In this document: piece by piece, positions 11,920 through 21,919 of the stretch
How positions within the stretch are numbered: position 1 is the first letter of the stretch
Layout of the letters: each line of letters begins with the position of its first letter
Source of the DNA: Larix kaempferi
Lineage: Eukaryota > Streptophyta > Pinopsida > Pinales > Pinaceae
Length of the DNA: 64,000 bases
Assembly (NCBI GenBank): GCA_027924585.1
Contig: BSBM01000372.1
Coordinates: 11,233,501 to 11,297,500 of the forward strand
Reading direction: 5' to 3'
Made by a program: the position numbers and the translations under genes
The notes under the pieces: model-generated
The model's database searches: none
The model's input: the letters and a program-made list of their open reading frames with translations, nothing else
Told to the model about the DNA's origin: nothing

Positions 11920-12866
11920 CTACAATACCTGTCGAACATGTTCCAAGTGTTCTGCCTTGGTTTGACTGAAAATCAGAATGTCGTCTAAATAGACTACGAC
12001 AAACTTTCCTAGAAATGGTTTCAACACTTCATTCATTAATCTCATGAATGTGCTCGGTGCATTAGTCAACCCAAATGGCATGACTAACCACTCATGCAAC
12101 CCTTCCTTTGTTTTGAATGATGTCTTCCATTCATCTCCTTCTCTAACCCTAATCGGGTGATATCCACTCTTCAAGTCTATTTTTGTGAAGTATGTCGCTC
12201 CACGCAGGCAATCCATCAAGTCATCCATCCTTGGCAATGGAAACTGATACTTGATCGTGATCCTATTGATGGCTCTGGAGTCAGTACACATTCTCCATTC
12301 TCCACTCTTCTTCAGTGTCAATACCGCTAGTACTGTACACGGGCTCAGACGTTCTCTGATTAATCCCCTGTCCAACAACTCTTGGACCTGTCGGTTGATT
12401 TTTTGTCCCTCTGTCGGACTCATCCTATATGGTGCTTTGTTTGGTAGACTTGACCCTGGAATCAAGTTGATCTGATGGGATATGCTCCTTGTTGGCGGCA
12501 ATCCCTTCGCTTTCTCATCATCCATTATGTCCTTGAATTCTTCGAGCAACTCCTCGTTCTCGACTGAAATATTCTCCTTCCTAGTCGTTCCTTCGACATA
12601 TGGTCCTTTCGTAATGATCGCAAAACATCCTGACTGCTTTTTCTCCTCTGTGAGGAATTCCTTTGCAGTGCTCATCAACACTCACTTTTCCCAAATATTG
12701 CTCTCACCATCCCTACTGTCGGCTGGCTCTTCTCACTTCGACTTAAGAGTCCTCTTCACGCCATTCTTCCACACTGTGACTGTGTTGGCTCAACCATCAT
12801 AGATCATTTTCTGATCATATTTCCATGGTCTTCCTAACAATAGATGGCATGCATCCATTGGAATTA
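11920..12866 (-). pseudogene. Element B reverse transcriptase
   Basis: A 253-residue open stretch (11920-12681) carries all main gypsy RT blocks: the entry block HQINLIPGSSLPNKAPYRM, then RMCTDSRAIN, FTKIDLKSGYHPIRV, MPFGLTNAPSTFM and the catalytic VVVYLDDILIFS. The palm Asp residues are present. A stop at its end (11917-11919) separates it from the following LGFVISGKGL block in the same frame (11698-11916). Upstream residues to 12866 are the link to the protease, which is cut off by insertion C. Confidence 0.87.
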
Positions 12867-12871
12867 CATCA

Positions 12872-13055
12872 TGTTGAATATTGTAACTTCAAAGAATATT
12901 ATATTTGTACTTTATTATTCCGGAGATGTTTCATTCCTCCGAGGCAATCCTATTATGTATCTACCCCATGAGGGTTTCCCAGGATATATTGTGTGTTATC
13001 TTGTGATTGTGTTTCTATCAGAGATCTTGCTTGTCTATTTGGTTTAAACTTAACA
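12872..13055 (+). repeat. Element C 5' LTR, internally deleted
   Basis: 184 bp against 487 bp for the 3' LTR. The first and last parts match the 3' copy without a mismatch. The missing segment corresponds to about 19796-20098, with a 2-base match (TC) at the join. The lost part includes both GGTCGGCC modules, the TATA box and the start-site hairpin. One U3 hairpin (CGGAG at 12921-12925, CTCCG at 12937-12941) remains. Confidence 0.92.
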
Positions 13056-13067
13056 TGGTATCAGAGC
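13056..13067 (+). promoter_or_regulatory. Element C primer-binding site
   Basis: TGGTATCAGAGC directly follows the LTR and is the standard copia primer site complementary to the 3' end of initiator tRNA-Met. Confidence 0.92.
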
Positions 13068-13518
13068 TAGACTGAATAGGACATCTTTCACAAGGTAAGA
13101 TCATCTCTCTCTCTCTTTGGTGAAGTTAGGGTTTTCAGCCCAAAGTTAGTATTATTGATTTTTGGTTGCATGGCTGGATAGCCCTTATCAATACCTTTCT
13201 TTTAAGCCCTAGATCGAACTTTTTGGTTGGGTAGAACTTAGGGAATTGCAAACCCTAATTCTACCAAAAGTGCGATACGTCAGATTTTGGTTTCAGAAAA
13301 AAAGTTGGAATTTTTGATTTCTGTTTACATGGTTGGATAGCCCTTATCAAGAGCATTCTTTTAAGCTATAGATCGAACTTTTTGGTTGGGTAGAACTCCG
13401 GGAATTGCAAACCCTAATTCTACCAAAAGTGCGATAAATTTCTGTTTCAGTTTCCGGAAAAGTGAAAAGTAACTTTCCAAGTTAGTCTACTCTGTCTCTT
13501 GGACTCCCCCAAGAGAAG
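13068..13518 (+). other. Element C leader with tandem duplication
   Basis: A block of roughly 170 bp occurs twice (about 13160-13300 and 13325-13440), sharing TGGCTGGATAGCCCTTATCAA-like, CTTTTTGGTTGGGTAGAACT and TTCTACCAAAAGTGCGATA segments. A related block (GACCACGGCTGGA...) is repeated in the leaders of Da and Db, which supports common ancestry. Confidence 0.75.
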
Positions 13519-16500
13519 ATGGCTCCTAATACTAAGCTTGAAGACAAGCTAGAAGGCATAGAAAATTTCCGGGCATGGAAATACAGAATTGGTCTCATTC
13601 TTGAAGAGAATGATCTTGCTCATTATATCAAGGAGGAAGTTGCAGAACCAGAAGAAGATGAAGCCAAAGAAAAACACAGGAAGGATTTGATTAGGGCAAA
13701 GAGAATCATAGCAGATTCTATTAAAGACCACTTGATTCCCCAAGTGGCTTCCAAGAAGACTCCAAAAGAAATGTATGATGCCCTAGGAAGAATGTATGAA
13801 GGGAAGAACATCAATAGGAAGATGAATCTAAGGACTCAGTTGAAGAGTACCAAGATGCACAAAGGAGAATCCATTCAAGACTACTTCTCAAGAGTCTCTC
13901 TAATCAAAGAGCAACTAGATGCCATTGGTGATACTCTTGATGAGGATGAACTTGTGATGACAGCTCTAAATGGTCTCACTAGACCTTGGGAGTCATTCAT
14001 TCAAACTATGTGTGCCAGAAAAGAAAGTATGAAGTTTGATGTAGTTTGGGAGGATTGTGTGCAAGAGGAGGCTAGGGTTGCAAATAGAGAAGCCCTACTC
14101 AAAGAAGATGACCAAGCCTTGGCCACACACACCAAAAGAAGAAGGAGTCAATCCTACTCCAAGAAGGGTAATCACAAGGAGTCTCATCCTCCTCACAGAT
14201 TTCAGAAGAAAAGAGGATCTACTCAAAGAAGGGATTACTCTTCCTTCCAGTGCTATTCTTGCCACAAATTAGGACACATTGCTAAAGATTGTCCTCTACA
14301 AAAGAAGAAGGGTTCTTACTACAAAAGACACCAAGCACATCTTGCAGAAGATGACAGTGAAGAAGAAGAAGTTGAGGAAGAAAGGTCTCACAATAAAAGG
14401 CCTAGAGATGAAAGGGAGGAAGAAGAAAGGACCTTCTCCAAAAGAAGGACAAGGAGAAATACAGAAGAATATGCAGAAGAATATGTTCTCTTCTCCGCAC
14501 TCTCTGGATCCATAACCCCTGAAGAAGGTACATGGCTTATTGACAGTGGTGCTTCAAAGCACATGACAGGACAGAAAAGGACTCTCTCAAAACTTGAAGA
14601 AAAGACTTCTCCCCAAAAGGTATCTCTAGGAGATGACTATCAATATCCCATTAAGGGAATTGGTGAAGCAAACTACAAACTCGATTCTGGAACTCCCATG
14701 AAGATGAAGGAAGTTCTATATGTTCCAGGATTGAAGAAGAATTTGCTTTCAATCTCAGCTTTGGACAAGAAAGGCTACAGAGTTGCTTTCATTGATGGAC
14801 AAGTGTTAATGTGGTCCAAAGGCAAAACCATTAAGGATGCAATTGTTATTGGTGAAGAGGAAGGAGGTTTATATAAACTCAAGGGTTATCCGGAAGCTGC
14901 TCTTGTTCATGAAACATCCAGCCCCAGTGAGCTATGGCATAGAAGACTAGCTCACATCAACTACAAAGCCTTACCTTATGTAAGCAAGGTGGTCATAGGA
15001 CTACCAGATTTAAAGGTTGATCATGATGGCTCATGTAAAGGATGTAAGAAAGGCAAGAATGTCAAGAACCCCTTTCCGAAGAGTGAAACAAAGACTAAGG
15101 GTATCTTGGAGTTAATACACTCAGATGTATGTGGTCCAATGCCCACCACCTCTCTAAGTGGTTTTGAATACTATCTTTCATTCATTGATGATCATTCAAG
15201 GAAAACTTGGATTTACTTTCTAAAAGGTAAGAATGAAGTCTTTGGAAAGTTCAAAGAATTCAAGGCCTTAATAGAGAATCTCTCAGATAAGAAAATCAAG
15301 ATTCTCAGGACAGACAATGGTGGAGAATATACTTCAAAAGAGTTTGAAGAATTTTGTAAAGAAGCTGGAATCAAGAGAGAGTTAACCACTCCCTACAATC
15401 CCCAACAAAATGGGGTTGCAGAAAGGAAAAATAGAACCATCATGGAAGCTGTGAAGACTATGATACATGACCAGGATCTTCCCATGTATCTATGGGCTGA
15501 AGCAGCCAAGACAGCAGTTTATGTGCAAAATAGATTATCTCACAGTGCTCTTGAATTCAAAACTCCAGAAGAAGTGTTTACAGGTAAGAAGCCTGAAGTA
15601 AGCCATCTTAAAATATTTGGGTGTCCTGTGTACATCCACATTCCAAAAGAAAAGAGAACCAAGTTGGATCCCTCAGGTAAGAAGGGAATGTTTGTTGGTT
15701 ATTGTGAAACTTCCAAAGCCTTCAGAATTTACATACCAGGTTTCCATCATATAGAAATAAGTAGAGATGTAACCTTTGATGAGGAAGCAGCTCTCAAGAA
15801 ATCCAGAAAGTGTCAACTTGAAGAAGTTTATGAAGAAGATACATCTCCCAAAATCTCAGAGACTGTTCATGTCCCTAAAGAAGTTACACCAGAGGATCAT
15901 GACATGCTGGAACCACAAGAACCTCCTGTAGCAGAATTATCTAGGAAAAGAAGACCAGCATGGGCTAGAGATATTATTCAAGGAGCTGAAAGATATGGTG
16001 CTCCCGAAGGCTCCACTAGAGAAAGGAAGAAACCAAAACTAGTGTCCAACTATATGGCCTTGATGTGTGATCTTGTGGATCAACTACCTACCAACTATGA
16101 AGAGGCAGCTCAGAAGAAAGAATGGGTAGAAGCAATGACAGAAGAATATCAGTCAATAATGAAAAATGATGTTTGGGATATAGTCCCCAAACCCAAAGAT
16201 AAAAGTGTGGTTTCTTCCAAATGGATTTTCAAAATAAAACATGCTGCAGATGGTAGCATTGAAAAATACAAGGCAAGATTTGTTTCCAGAGGATTCTCTC
16301 AGAAGGAAGGAATTGACTATGAAGAAACATTTGCACCTGTCGCTAGGTATACTTCAATTAGAACTATCATGGCACTTGCATCCATGATGAAATGGAAATT
16401 GCATCAAATGGATGTTAAGACAGCCTTCCTGAATGGTGTAATTGAAGAAGAAGTATACATAGAACAACCTCAAGGTTTTGAGGTCAAAGACGGAAGGACC

Positions 16501-17628
16501 CATGTATGCAAACTGAAGAAGGCATTATATGGTTTGAAGCAAGCTCCCAGAGCTTGGTATGGAAGAATTGACAGTTTCTTATTAAGCATGGGCTTTACCA
16601 AAAGTAAAGCTGACCCCAATCTCTATCTTAAAGTAATGAATGATGAACCTGTTATATTGCTATTATATGTAGATGATCTATTTCTAACAGGAAATGAGAA
16701 ACAAATCATTGAAAGCAAGAAGAAGCTTTCTTCAGAATTCGAAATGAAAGATCTCGGATTAATGCACTACTTCTTAGGCCTAGAAGTGTGGCAAGAGCCA
16801 AAAGGGATCTTTCTAAATCAAGGTAAGTATACTGTGGAGATCCTCAAAAGATTTGATATGTTGGAATGTAAATCTATGGCCACTCCCATGGACTCCAACC
16901 TAAAACTGCTGGCTAATGATTCATCAGAACTAGTGGACATAACCCTATATAGACAAATCATTGGATCATTGATGTACTTAACAAATACTAGGCCTGATAT
17001 ATGCTTTGCTGTAAATACCCTAAGTCAGTTTCAAGTAGAACCTAGAAAGGTTCACCTTATAGCTGCAAAGCATATCATGAGGTACCTAAAAGGTACAGTG
17101 GACTTTGGCCTTTACTATCTTGGAGACAATGAACTCAAGTTGCATTGTTTCTCAGATTCTGATTGGGCAGGTAGTGTCTCAGACAGAAAAAGTACTTCAG
17201 GTGGATGTTATGGTCTTGGATCTGCCATGATCTCCTGGTTCAGCAAGAAACAATCTAGTGTGGCCCTCAGTACCGCTGAAGCAGAATATATAGCTGCTTG
17301 CTCTGCCAGCTGTGAAGCGGTGTGGCTTCGGAAACTCTTATCTGGAATCTTTGACTTAGAAATGGATCCCACTGTGATTATGTGTGATAATCAAAGCTGC
17401 ATTAAGATGACTGAAAATCCTGTGTTCCATGATAAGTCAAAACACATTGAGATCCGTTACTTCTATATACGAGACATGGTGCAGAGAGGAGCCATCAAGC
17501 TCGAGTATATAAGCACTGAGGATCAGGTTGCTGATATCTTGACTAAACCTCTGTCTCGAGTGAAGTTTGAGTACTTCCGAGACAAGCTTGGTATAGTCCA
17601 GAAGGACCCTCCTCGAAAGGGGGAGTAG
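13519..17628 (+). CDS. gag-pol: Element C Gag-Pol polyprotein (copia)
   Basis: The 1369-residue frame has no stop. In order: a UBN2-type Gag (KLEGIENFRAWKYRIG near residue 10), a CCHC knuckle CYSCHKLGHIAKDC (about 245), protease WLIDSGASKHM (about 340), the pre-integrase finger LWHRRLAHINY (about 473), an integrase core with Asp in IHSDVCGP (about 535), Asp in LRTDNGGEY and Glu in NGVAERKNRT, and RT with MDVKTAFLNG and catalytic LLYVDDLFLTG (about 1050). RNase H follows with SDSDWAGS, STAEAEY, CDNQSC and ADILTKPL. All catalytic residues looked for are present. The order PR-IN-RT-RH defines Ty1/copia. The start is the first Met, 18 bases after an acceptor-like run. It may be competent, but its own 5' LTR promoter is missing. 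Confidence 0.95.
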   Translation: MAPNTKLEDKLEGIENFRAWKYRIGLILEENDLAHYIKEEVAEPEEDEAKEKHRKDLIRAKRIIADSIKDHLIPQVASKKTPKEMYDALGRMYEGKNINRKMNLRTQLKSTKMHKGESIQDYFSRVSLIKEQLDAIGDTLDEDELVMTALNGLTRPWESFIQTMCARKESMKFDVVWEDCVQEEARVANREALLKEDDQALATHTKRRRSQSYSKKGNHKESHPPHRFQKKRGSTQRRDYSSFQCYSCHKLGHIAKDCPLQKKKGSYYKRHQAHLAEDDSEEEEVEEERSHNKRPRDEREEEERTFSKRRTRRNTEEYAEEYVLFSALSGSITPEEGTWLIDSGASKHMTGQKRTLSKLEEKTSPQKVSLGDDYQYPIKGIGEANYKLDSGTPMKMKEVLYVPGLKKNLLSISALDKKGYRVAFIDGQVLMWSKGKTIKDAIVIGEEEGGLYKLKGYPEAALVHETSSPSELWHRRLAHINYKALPYVSKVVIGLPDLKVDHDGSCKGCKKGKNVKNPFPKSETKTKGILELIHSDVCGPMPTTSLSGFEYYLSFIDDHSRKTWIYFLKGKNEVFGKFKEFKALIENLSDKKIKILRTDNGGEYTSKEFEEFCKEAGIKRELTTPYNPQQNGVAERKNRTIMEAVKTMIHDQDLPMYLWAEAAKTAVYVQNRLSHSALEFKTPEEVFTGKKPEVSHLKIFGCPVYIHIPKEKRTKLDPSGKKGMFVGYCETSKAFRIYIPGFHHIEISRDVTFDEEAALKKSRKCQLEEVYEEDTSPKISETVHVPKEVTPEDHDMLEPQEPPVAELSRKRRPAWARDIIQGAERYGAPEGSTRERKKPKLVSNYMALMCDLVDQLPTNYEEAAQKKEWVEAMTEEYQSIMKNDVWDIVPKPKDKSVVSSKWIFKIKHAADGSIEKYKARFVSRGFSQKEGIDYEETFAPVARYTSIRTIMALASMMKWKLHQMDVKTAFLNGVIEEEVYIEQPQGFEVKDGRTHVCKLKKALYGLKQAPRAWYGRIDSFLLSMGFTKSKADPNLYLKVMNDEPVILLLYVDDLFLTGNEKQIIESKKKLSSEFEMKDLGLMHYFLGLEVWQEPKGIFLNQGKYTVEILKRFDMLECKSMATPMDSNLKLLANDSSELVDITLYRQIIGSLMYLTNTRPDICFAVNTLSQFQVEPRKVHLIAAKHIMRYLKGTVDFGLYYLGDNELKLHCFSDSDWAGSVSDRKSTSGGCYGLGSAMISWFSKKQSSVALSTAEAEYIAACSASCEAVWLRKLLSGIFDLEMDPTVIMCDNQSCIKMTENPVFHDKSKHIEIRYFYIRDMVQRGAIKLEYISTEDQVADILTKPLSRVKFEYFRDKLGIVQKDPPRKGE

Positions 17629-17754
17629 TATAGTATTTCTGTCGCTTATTTTTCTGTTTTGTTAGCTACTTACAATTATTTAGATTTAGAACTCTTACAT
17701 ATTGTTTATGCTAGATGTATACATGTTTTGATATGATGTTAGTGAGAATACATG

Positions 17755-18145
17755 TCTGATGTATACATGTTTTGTTTTTGATATACATGCTAGTGATGTA
17801 CACATGTTTTGATGTGATGTGTACATGTGTTGATTAGTGATGTATACATATTGTGATGTACACATGTTTTGATGTGATGTGTACATGTGTTGATTAGTGA
17901 TGTATACATGTTTTGATGTACACATGTTTTGATGTGATGTGTACATGTTTTGATTAGTGATGTATACATGTTCTGATGTACACATGTTTTGATGTGATGT
18001 GTACATGTTTTGATTAGTGATGTATACATGTTTTGATGTACACATGTTTTGATGTGGTGTGTACATGTGTTGATTAAGTGATGTATACATGTTTTGATGC
18101 ACACATGCTTTGATGTGATGATTACATGTTTTGATGTGATACATG
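17755..18145 (+). repeat. Element C array 1, 60-bp period
   Basis: About six units with an exact 60-bp spacing (visible at 17821, 17881, 17941 and 18001). Each is built from variants of TGATGTATACATGTTTTGATG and is rich in TGTACA/GTACAC steps. It is noncoding; open frames on the minus strand exist only because 60 is a multiple of three. Confidence 0.92.
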
Positions 18146-18171
18146 ATTGTACCTGTATGGATGTGAATACA

Positions 18172-18680
18172 GTTGAGGGGATTGGATCATCCCTGGACTT
18201 TCAGTCCTAAAGAGAGCCGTAGACGTAAGGTCTCCGAGAATGAAGTCCTTAGTGGACAGTTGAGGGGATTGGATCATCCCTGGACTTTCAGTCCTAAAGA
18301 GAGCCGTAGACGTGAGGTCTCTGAGAATGAAGTCCTTAGTGGACAGTTGAGGGGATTGGATCATCCCTGGACTTTCAGTCCTAAAGAGAGCCGTAGACGT
18401 GAGGTCTCCGAGAATGAAGTCCTTAGTGGACAGTTGAGGGGATTGGATCATCCCTGGACTTTCAGTCCTAAAAAGAGCTGTAGACGTGAGGTCTCCGAGA
18501 ATCAAGTCCTTAGTGGACAGTTGAGGGGATTGGATCATCCCTGGACTTTCAGTCCTAAAGAGAGCCGTAGACGAGAGGTCTCCGAGAATGAAGTCCTTGG
18601 TGGACTTGAGGGGATTGGATCATCCCTGGCCTTTCAGTCCTAAAGAGAGCCGTAGACGTGAGGTCTCCGAGAATAGAGGA
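18172..18680 (+). repeat. Element C array 2, 87-bp period
   Basis: Five to six units, starting at 18172, 18259, 18346 and so on. Each contains GGGGATTGGATCATCCCTGG, GACTTTCAGTCC and GAGGTCTCCGAGAATGAAGT. GGACTTTCAGTCC is itself an inverted repeat. The unit spans 29 codons, so frames stay open on both strands without coding significance. Confidence 0.92.
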
Positions 18681-18689
18681 TAGGACTGC

Positions 18690-19235
18690 ATCGTCCCTGG
18701 ACCTTAGTTCAAAATGTACGTGATGGGGATTGCATCATCCCGGAACTGATAGTTCAAAATGTACGTGATGGGGATTGCATCATCCTGGAACTAATAGTTC
18801 AAAATGTACGTGATGGGGATTGCATCATCCCGGAACTGATAGTTCAAAATGTACGTGATGGGGATTGCATCATCCCGGAACTGATAGTTCAAAATGTACG
18901 TGATGGGGATTGCATCATCCCGGAACTGATAGTTCAAAATGTACGTGATGGGGATTGCATCATCCCGGAACTGATAGTTCAAAATGTACGTGATGGGGAT
19001 TGCATCATCCCGGAACTGATAGTTCAAAATGTACGTGATGGGGATTGCATCATCCCGGAACTGATAGTTCAAAATGTACGTGATGGGGATTGCATCATCC
19101 CGGAACTGATAGTTCAAAATGTACGTGATGGGGATTGCATCATCCCGGAACAGATAGTTCAAAATGTACGTGATGGGGATTACATCATCCCGGAACTGAT
19201 AGTTCAAAATGTACGTGATGGGGATTGTATCATCC
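18690..19235 (+). repeat. Element C array 3, 45-bp period
   Basis: About twelve units with exact 45-bp spacing (for example 18901, 18946, 19081), each carrying TGATGGGGATTGCATCATCC and GGAACTGATAGTTC. GATGGGGATTGCATCATCC can fold (GATG/CATC and GGGAT/ATCCC options) and GAACTGATAGTTC is palindromic. Units are nearly identical, so the array is young or recently homogenised. Confidence 0.95.
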
Positions 19236-19320
19236 CCGGACTTCGGTCCCTGAATTGATCCGTAGACGAATGGTCTCCGAGAAAGAGTATTGATGAGGTA
19301 TCGGTAGGATACTTGTGCTG

Positions 19321-19560
19321 CTAATGATGACGATGCTGCTGATCGTGTGATGACGATGCTGCTGATCGTGTGATGACGATGCTGCTGATCGTGTGATGAC
19401 GATACTGCTGATCGTGTGATGACGATGCTGCTGATCGTGTGATGACGATGCTGCTGATCATATGATGACGATGCTGCTGATCGTGTGATGACGATGCTGC
19501 TGATCGTGTGATGATGATGCTGCTGATCATATGGTGACGATGCTGCTGATCGTGATGTTG
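19321..19560 (+). repeat. Element C array 4, 23-bp period
   Basis: About ten units of GATGACGATGCTGCTGATCG with a short TGT linker, 23-bp period. Some units have ATCATAT in place of ATCGTGT. Frames on the minus strand read through only because three units equal 69 bases. Confidence 0.93.
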
Positions 19561-19694
19561 ATGTTGACAGTGATGTACCAGTAACTGTTTGAGTTACTGA
19601 TGAGGACAGATTGAAGAAAGCTTCCGATGATTTATAGATGTATCATGTGTGGTGACTCCTTGCTCCTGCAGATGCTGTTATAATATCCTTCTCG

Positions 19695-19705
19695 TTAAGG
19701 GGGAG
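19695..19705 (+). promoter_or_regulatory. Element C polypurine tract
   Basis: The purine run TAAGGGGGAG immediately precedes the 3' LTR. The matching tract in Da/Db is TTAAGAGGGAG. Confidence 0.9.
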
Positions 19706-20192
19706 TGTTGAATATTGTAACTTCAAAGAATATTATATTTGTACTTTATTATTCCGGAGATGTTTCATTCCTCCGAGGCAATCCTATTATGTATCCGGAG
19801 ATGTTTATTCCTCCGATGATTAATATTAACTAGGGTTATTAGACCCACCATATGTGGGTCGGCCCTGTAGTTACATTTTAGGGGTTATTAGACTTCTCCA
19901 GGTGAGGTCGGCCCCAACAGGTCTTTTAGTCAGTTGAGATTCAAGTATAAATAGATGAGGTGAACTCCTCATTAGATCATTCACTCACTTGTGGAAGAGT
20001 GCGCACTAGTTGAGGAGATCTGCTAAGGAGTCAAGGAGAAGGAGCACATCTTGTATTTTGGTTGATCATCTTATTGAGGAAAGCTTTACTGGGTTTTCTA
20101 CCCCATGAGGGTTTCCCAGGATATATTGTGTGTTATCTTGTGATTGTGTTTCTATCAGAGATCTTGCTTGTCTATTTGGTTTAAACTTAACA
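19706..20192 (+). repeat. Element C 3' LTR, full length
   Basis: 487 bp. U3 has two hairpins with the same stem (CGGAG/CTCCG at 19755-19775 and 19796-19815), then two GGGTTATTAGAC...GGTCGGCCC modules (about 19832-19866 and 19881-19916), a TATA box at 19946-19953, a hairpin ATGAGG/CCTCAT at 19955-19972, and the U5 end. The first module holds a perfect GACCCAC/GTGGGTC stem. As the only complete LTR, it could drive transcription only outward, into element B. Confidence 0.93.
19946..19953 (+). promoter_or_regulatory. TATA box of element C 3' LTR
   Basis: TATAAATA in the same position relative to the U3 modules as in the Da/Db LTRs. The equivalent box is deleted from the 5' LTR. Confidence 0.85.
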
Positions 20193-20197
20193 CATCA

Positions 20198-20460
20198 CAC
20201 AGTATGCTGTCCTCTAATCCTTCAACTCTGAAGTTGATTAGGCACTGTTTGGTCACTTTGACATGGTGTCCTTTCTGCAACCATGAGATCTTGTAGGGGT
20301 GTGGGTGTTCTCGACACTTCAACCTAATCTTGCCGATGACTTTTGTTGACACAAGATTCTCCATGCTTCCACCATCAACTATGGTTTTGCATTGCCATTC
20401 CCTGATCCGCACTTTCGTTTGAAAGATCACCTTCCATTGTGCTGGTTCCATCGGGTCACG
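20198..20460 (-). pseudogene. Element B protease
   Basis: The minus-strand reading contains CKTIVDGGSMENLVS, a retropepsin active site of the form D-G-G-S seen in plant gypsy elements. It continues with HPHPYKISWLQKGHHVKV and CLINFRVEG...CDVLSLN, as in gypsy protease domains. The reading is truncated at 20197 by element C, whose LTR supplies the last few residues of the apparent frame. Upstream it is linked to gag through a highly charged region with stops. Confidence 0.78.
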
Positions 20461-20599
20461 TTGATCTTCCTAGATCAAGGTCCTCCGAACCATTAGATTC
20501 TGGTTCTTCTTCTTTTCACCTTTACTACTGTCGGATGCCGATTCTTCCCTCTCGTCGACTTGCTCATCCTTTCGATGTCTGGGTTTCGATTCCTCTGTA

Positions 20600-21764
20600 G
20601 CATGTAGGTTTTCTGGGCACTCATATGCCTTGTGTCCCATTCCTCAACACTTGTAACAGATTATGGCTGGTCTGTTAGCTCCTTTCTTGTTGGATGGACC
20701 ACTTCGACTATATGCACCTCGACCGCAGTTTTCACGACCATAGCGTCGATTTTTTTGCACTTTCCCTGTCGATGTCCCTTCTGTGTGTCAGCTATATTCG
20801 ACACCTTCCTTCTTGTATCCGCTACTTTGGCCTTTCACGGAGACATTTTTCACACCCCGACTAGTCATCCTTCCCCTAGTCATTGTGGATTTTCTTGAGA
20901 GCTTCTCTTCTGCCTTCAGAGCTAACTGGTAGGATTCACCGACTACTCTAAATCTCGACATGCTGAGTTCATCTTCAATAGCATATTTCAAGCCGTTCAT
21001 GTATCTAGTGACAACTTCTTCTCTTTTATCAGTTTGTCCTAACCGAATTGACAATCGGTAGAACTCCTCCGTGTACTCTTTCATGGTCATCTATTTCTGT
21101 CGAAATTTTTGTAACTTCCTGAACAAGGAAATCACATAGTCATTTGGCAAGAAATTTCCCTTCAACTTGGCAACCATTCTGTCCCAAGACTTGATTTTCT
21201 CCTTGCCATTCTTAAGTCTGTCATCCTGTACATTGTCCCACCACAACGAAGCATGACCCTTTAACCTTAGACATGCAGTCTTAACATGTTTAGGATCCTC
21301 GATTTGCTCTATGTTGAAGTATTTCTCCATCTCTCTGAACCAGTCGATCAAATATTTTGGGTCCAGGCTTCCCGAGTACGTACGCACGTCTATCTTTGCC
21401 CGACCTCTCATATCCGTCAGGAGTTTGATCAGTTTTTCATCTGGTTCCTCTGTGGCTTCTTCCTGCACTGCCACTTCTTCGACTTCCTCGTCGTTGTGGT
21501 CTATTTCTTCAGGAATACAACCACGGCTCTGGCTTTCTTTGATCACCGCGACTTCATTTGTCAAAGTTCGCATCGTTCTGATGCATTCGTCGAACATCTC
21601 ACGATCCAGTATGACGACTGCTGCGCCACGCGTCCTTCATCCTCAGACATTAATGCCTCTGTGAGCCATTTCCAACCTCTGTTGAAACTCTCACATGTCC
21701 AATCGCAACCGGACTTTAAACAAGTTGTGCACAACTCTACCCAACCATAGCTGGAGTTGTTCAA
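20600..21764 (-). pseudogene. Element B Gag
   Basis: Two abutting open stretches (21091-21597 and 20788-21090), separated by one stop, give a gypsy Gag capsid. Blocks include KIDVRTYSGSLDPKYLIDWF, ACLRLKGHASLWWDN, FLPNDYV and MTMKEYTEEFYRLS, the usual Retrotrans_gag pattern. Toward 20625-20660 a CCHC knuckle CYKC-GMGHKAYEC is readable but contains a stop. The N-terminal part starts near 21764. Capsid would coat element RNA; here it is inactive. Confidence 0.82.
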
Positions 21765-21900
21765 CTCACTTATAGGCTTACTAGCATGAACTCGATGGAT
21801 TCTTCTATTCTGATACCAACTAACTCAAGTCACGGTTGGTACAATCGTCTCTCAACTAGACTTTCTTCCAGTTCTTTGTTCCCGCTCTAATCTGCTATGA

Positions 21901-21917
21901 TCCACGCTCTGATACCA
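21901..21917 (-). promoter_or_regulatory. Element B primer-binding site
   Basis: On the minus strand TGGTATCAGAGCGTGGA begins two bases after the LTR end ...TTGCGTCA. It matches the initiator tRNA-Met primer type. A second partial copy (TTGGTATCAGAA) lies further inside near 21810. Confidence 0.85.
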
Positions 21918-21919
21918 AT

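Larger units (their letters stand above)
12872..20192 (+). mobile_element. Element C: Ty1/copia retrotransposon with intact gag-pol
   Basis: Bounded by LTRs starting TGTTGAATATTG and ending ACTTAACA, with an exact 5-bp target duplication CATCA (12867-12871 and 20193-20197). It contains a Met-type primer site, a duplicated leader, one uninterrupted 1369-residue gag-pol, four minisatellite arrays and a polypurine tract. The 184 bp shared by both LTRs are identical, so the insertion is recent. The 5' LTR lacks 303 bp including the TATA box. It interrupts element B between its protease and RT. Confidence 0.95.

Noticed and set aside
13056-13067. A tRNA gene near the TGGTATCAGAGC sites
   Set aside because: Only the primer complement is present, not a cloverleaf; the same applies at 29076, 30847 and 21901.
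17695-18144. 149-codon minus-strand frame rich in His, Thr and Cys
   Set aside because: Produced by the 60-bp array of element C.
18173-18643. Open frame of 156 codons on the + strand and 138 codons on the minus strand
   Set aside because: They run through the 87-bp array, whose period is a multiple of three; the frames reflect the repeat, not a gene.
18791-19207. 138-codon minus-strand frame with a 15-residue repeat
   Set aside because: Produced by the 45-bp array; no start context or domain.
18690-19235. CRISPR-like regular spacing
   Set aside because: Units are adjacent and identical with no variable spacers, and the genome is a plant; this is a minisatellite in a retrotransposon.
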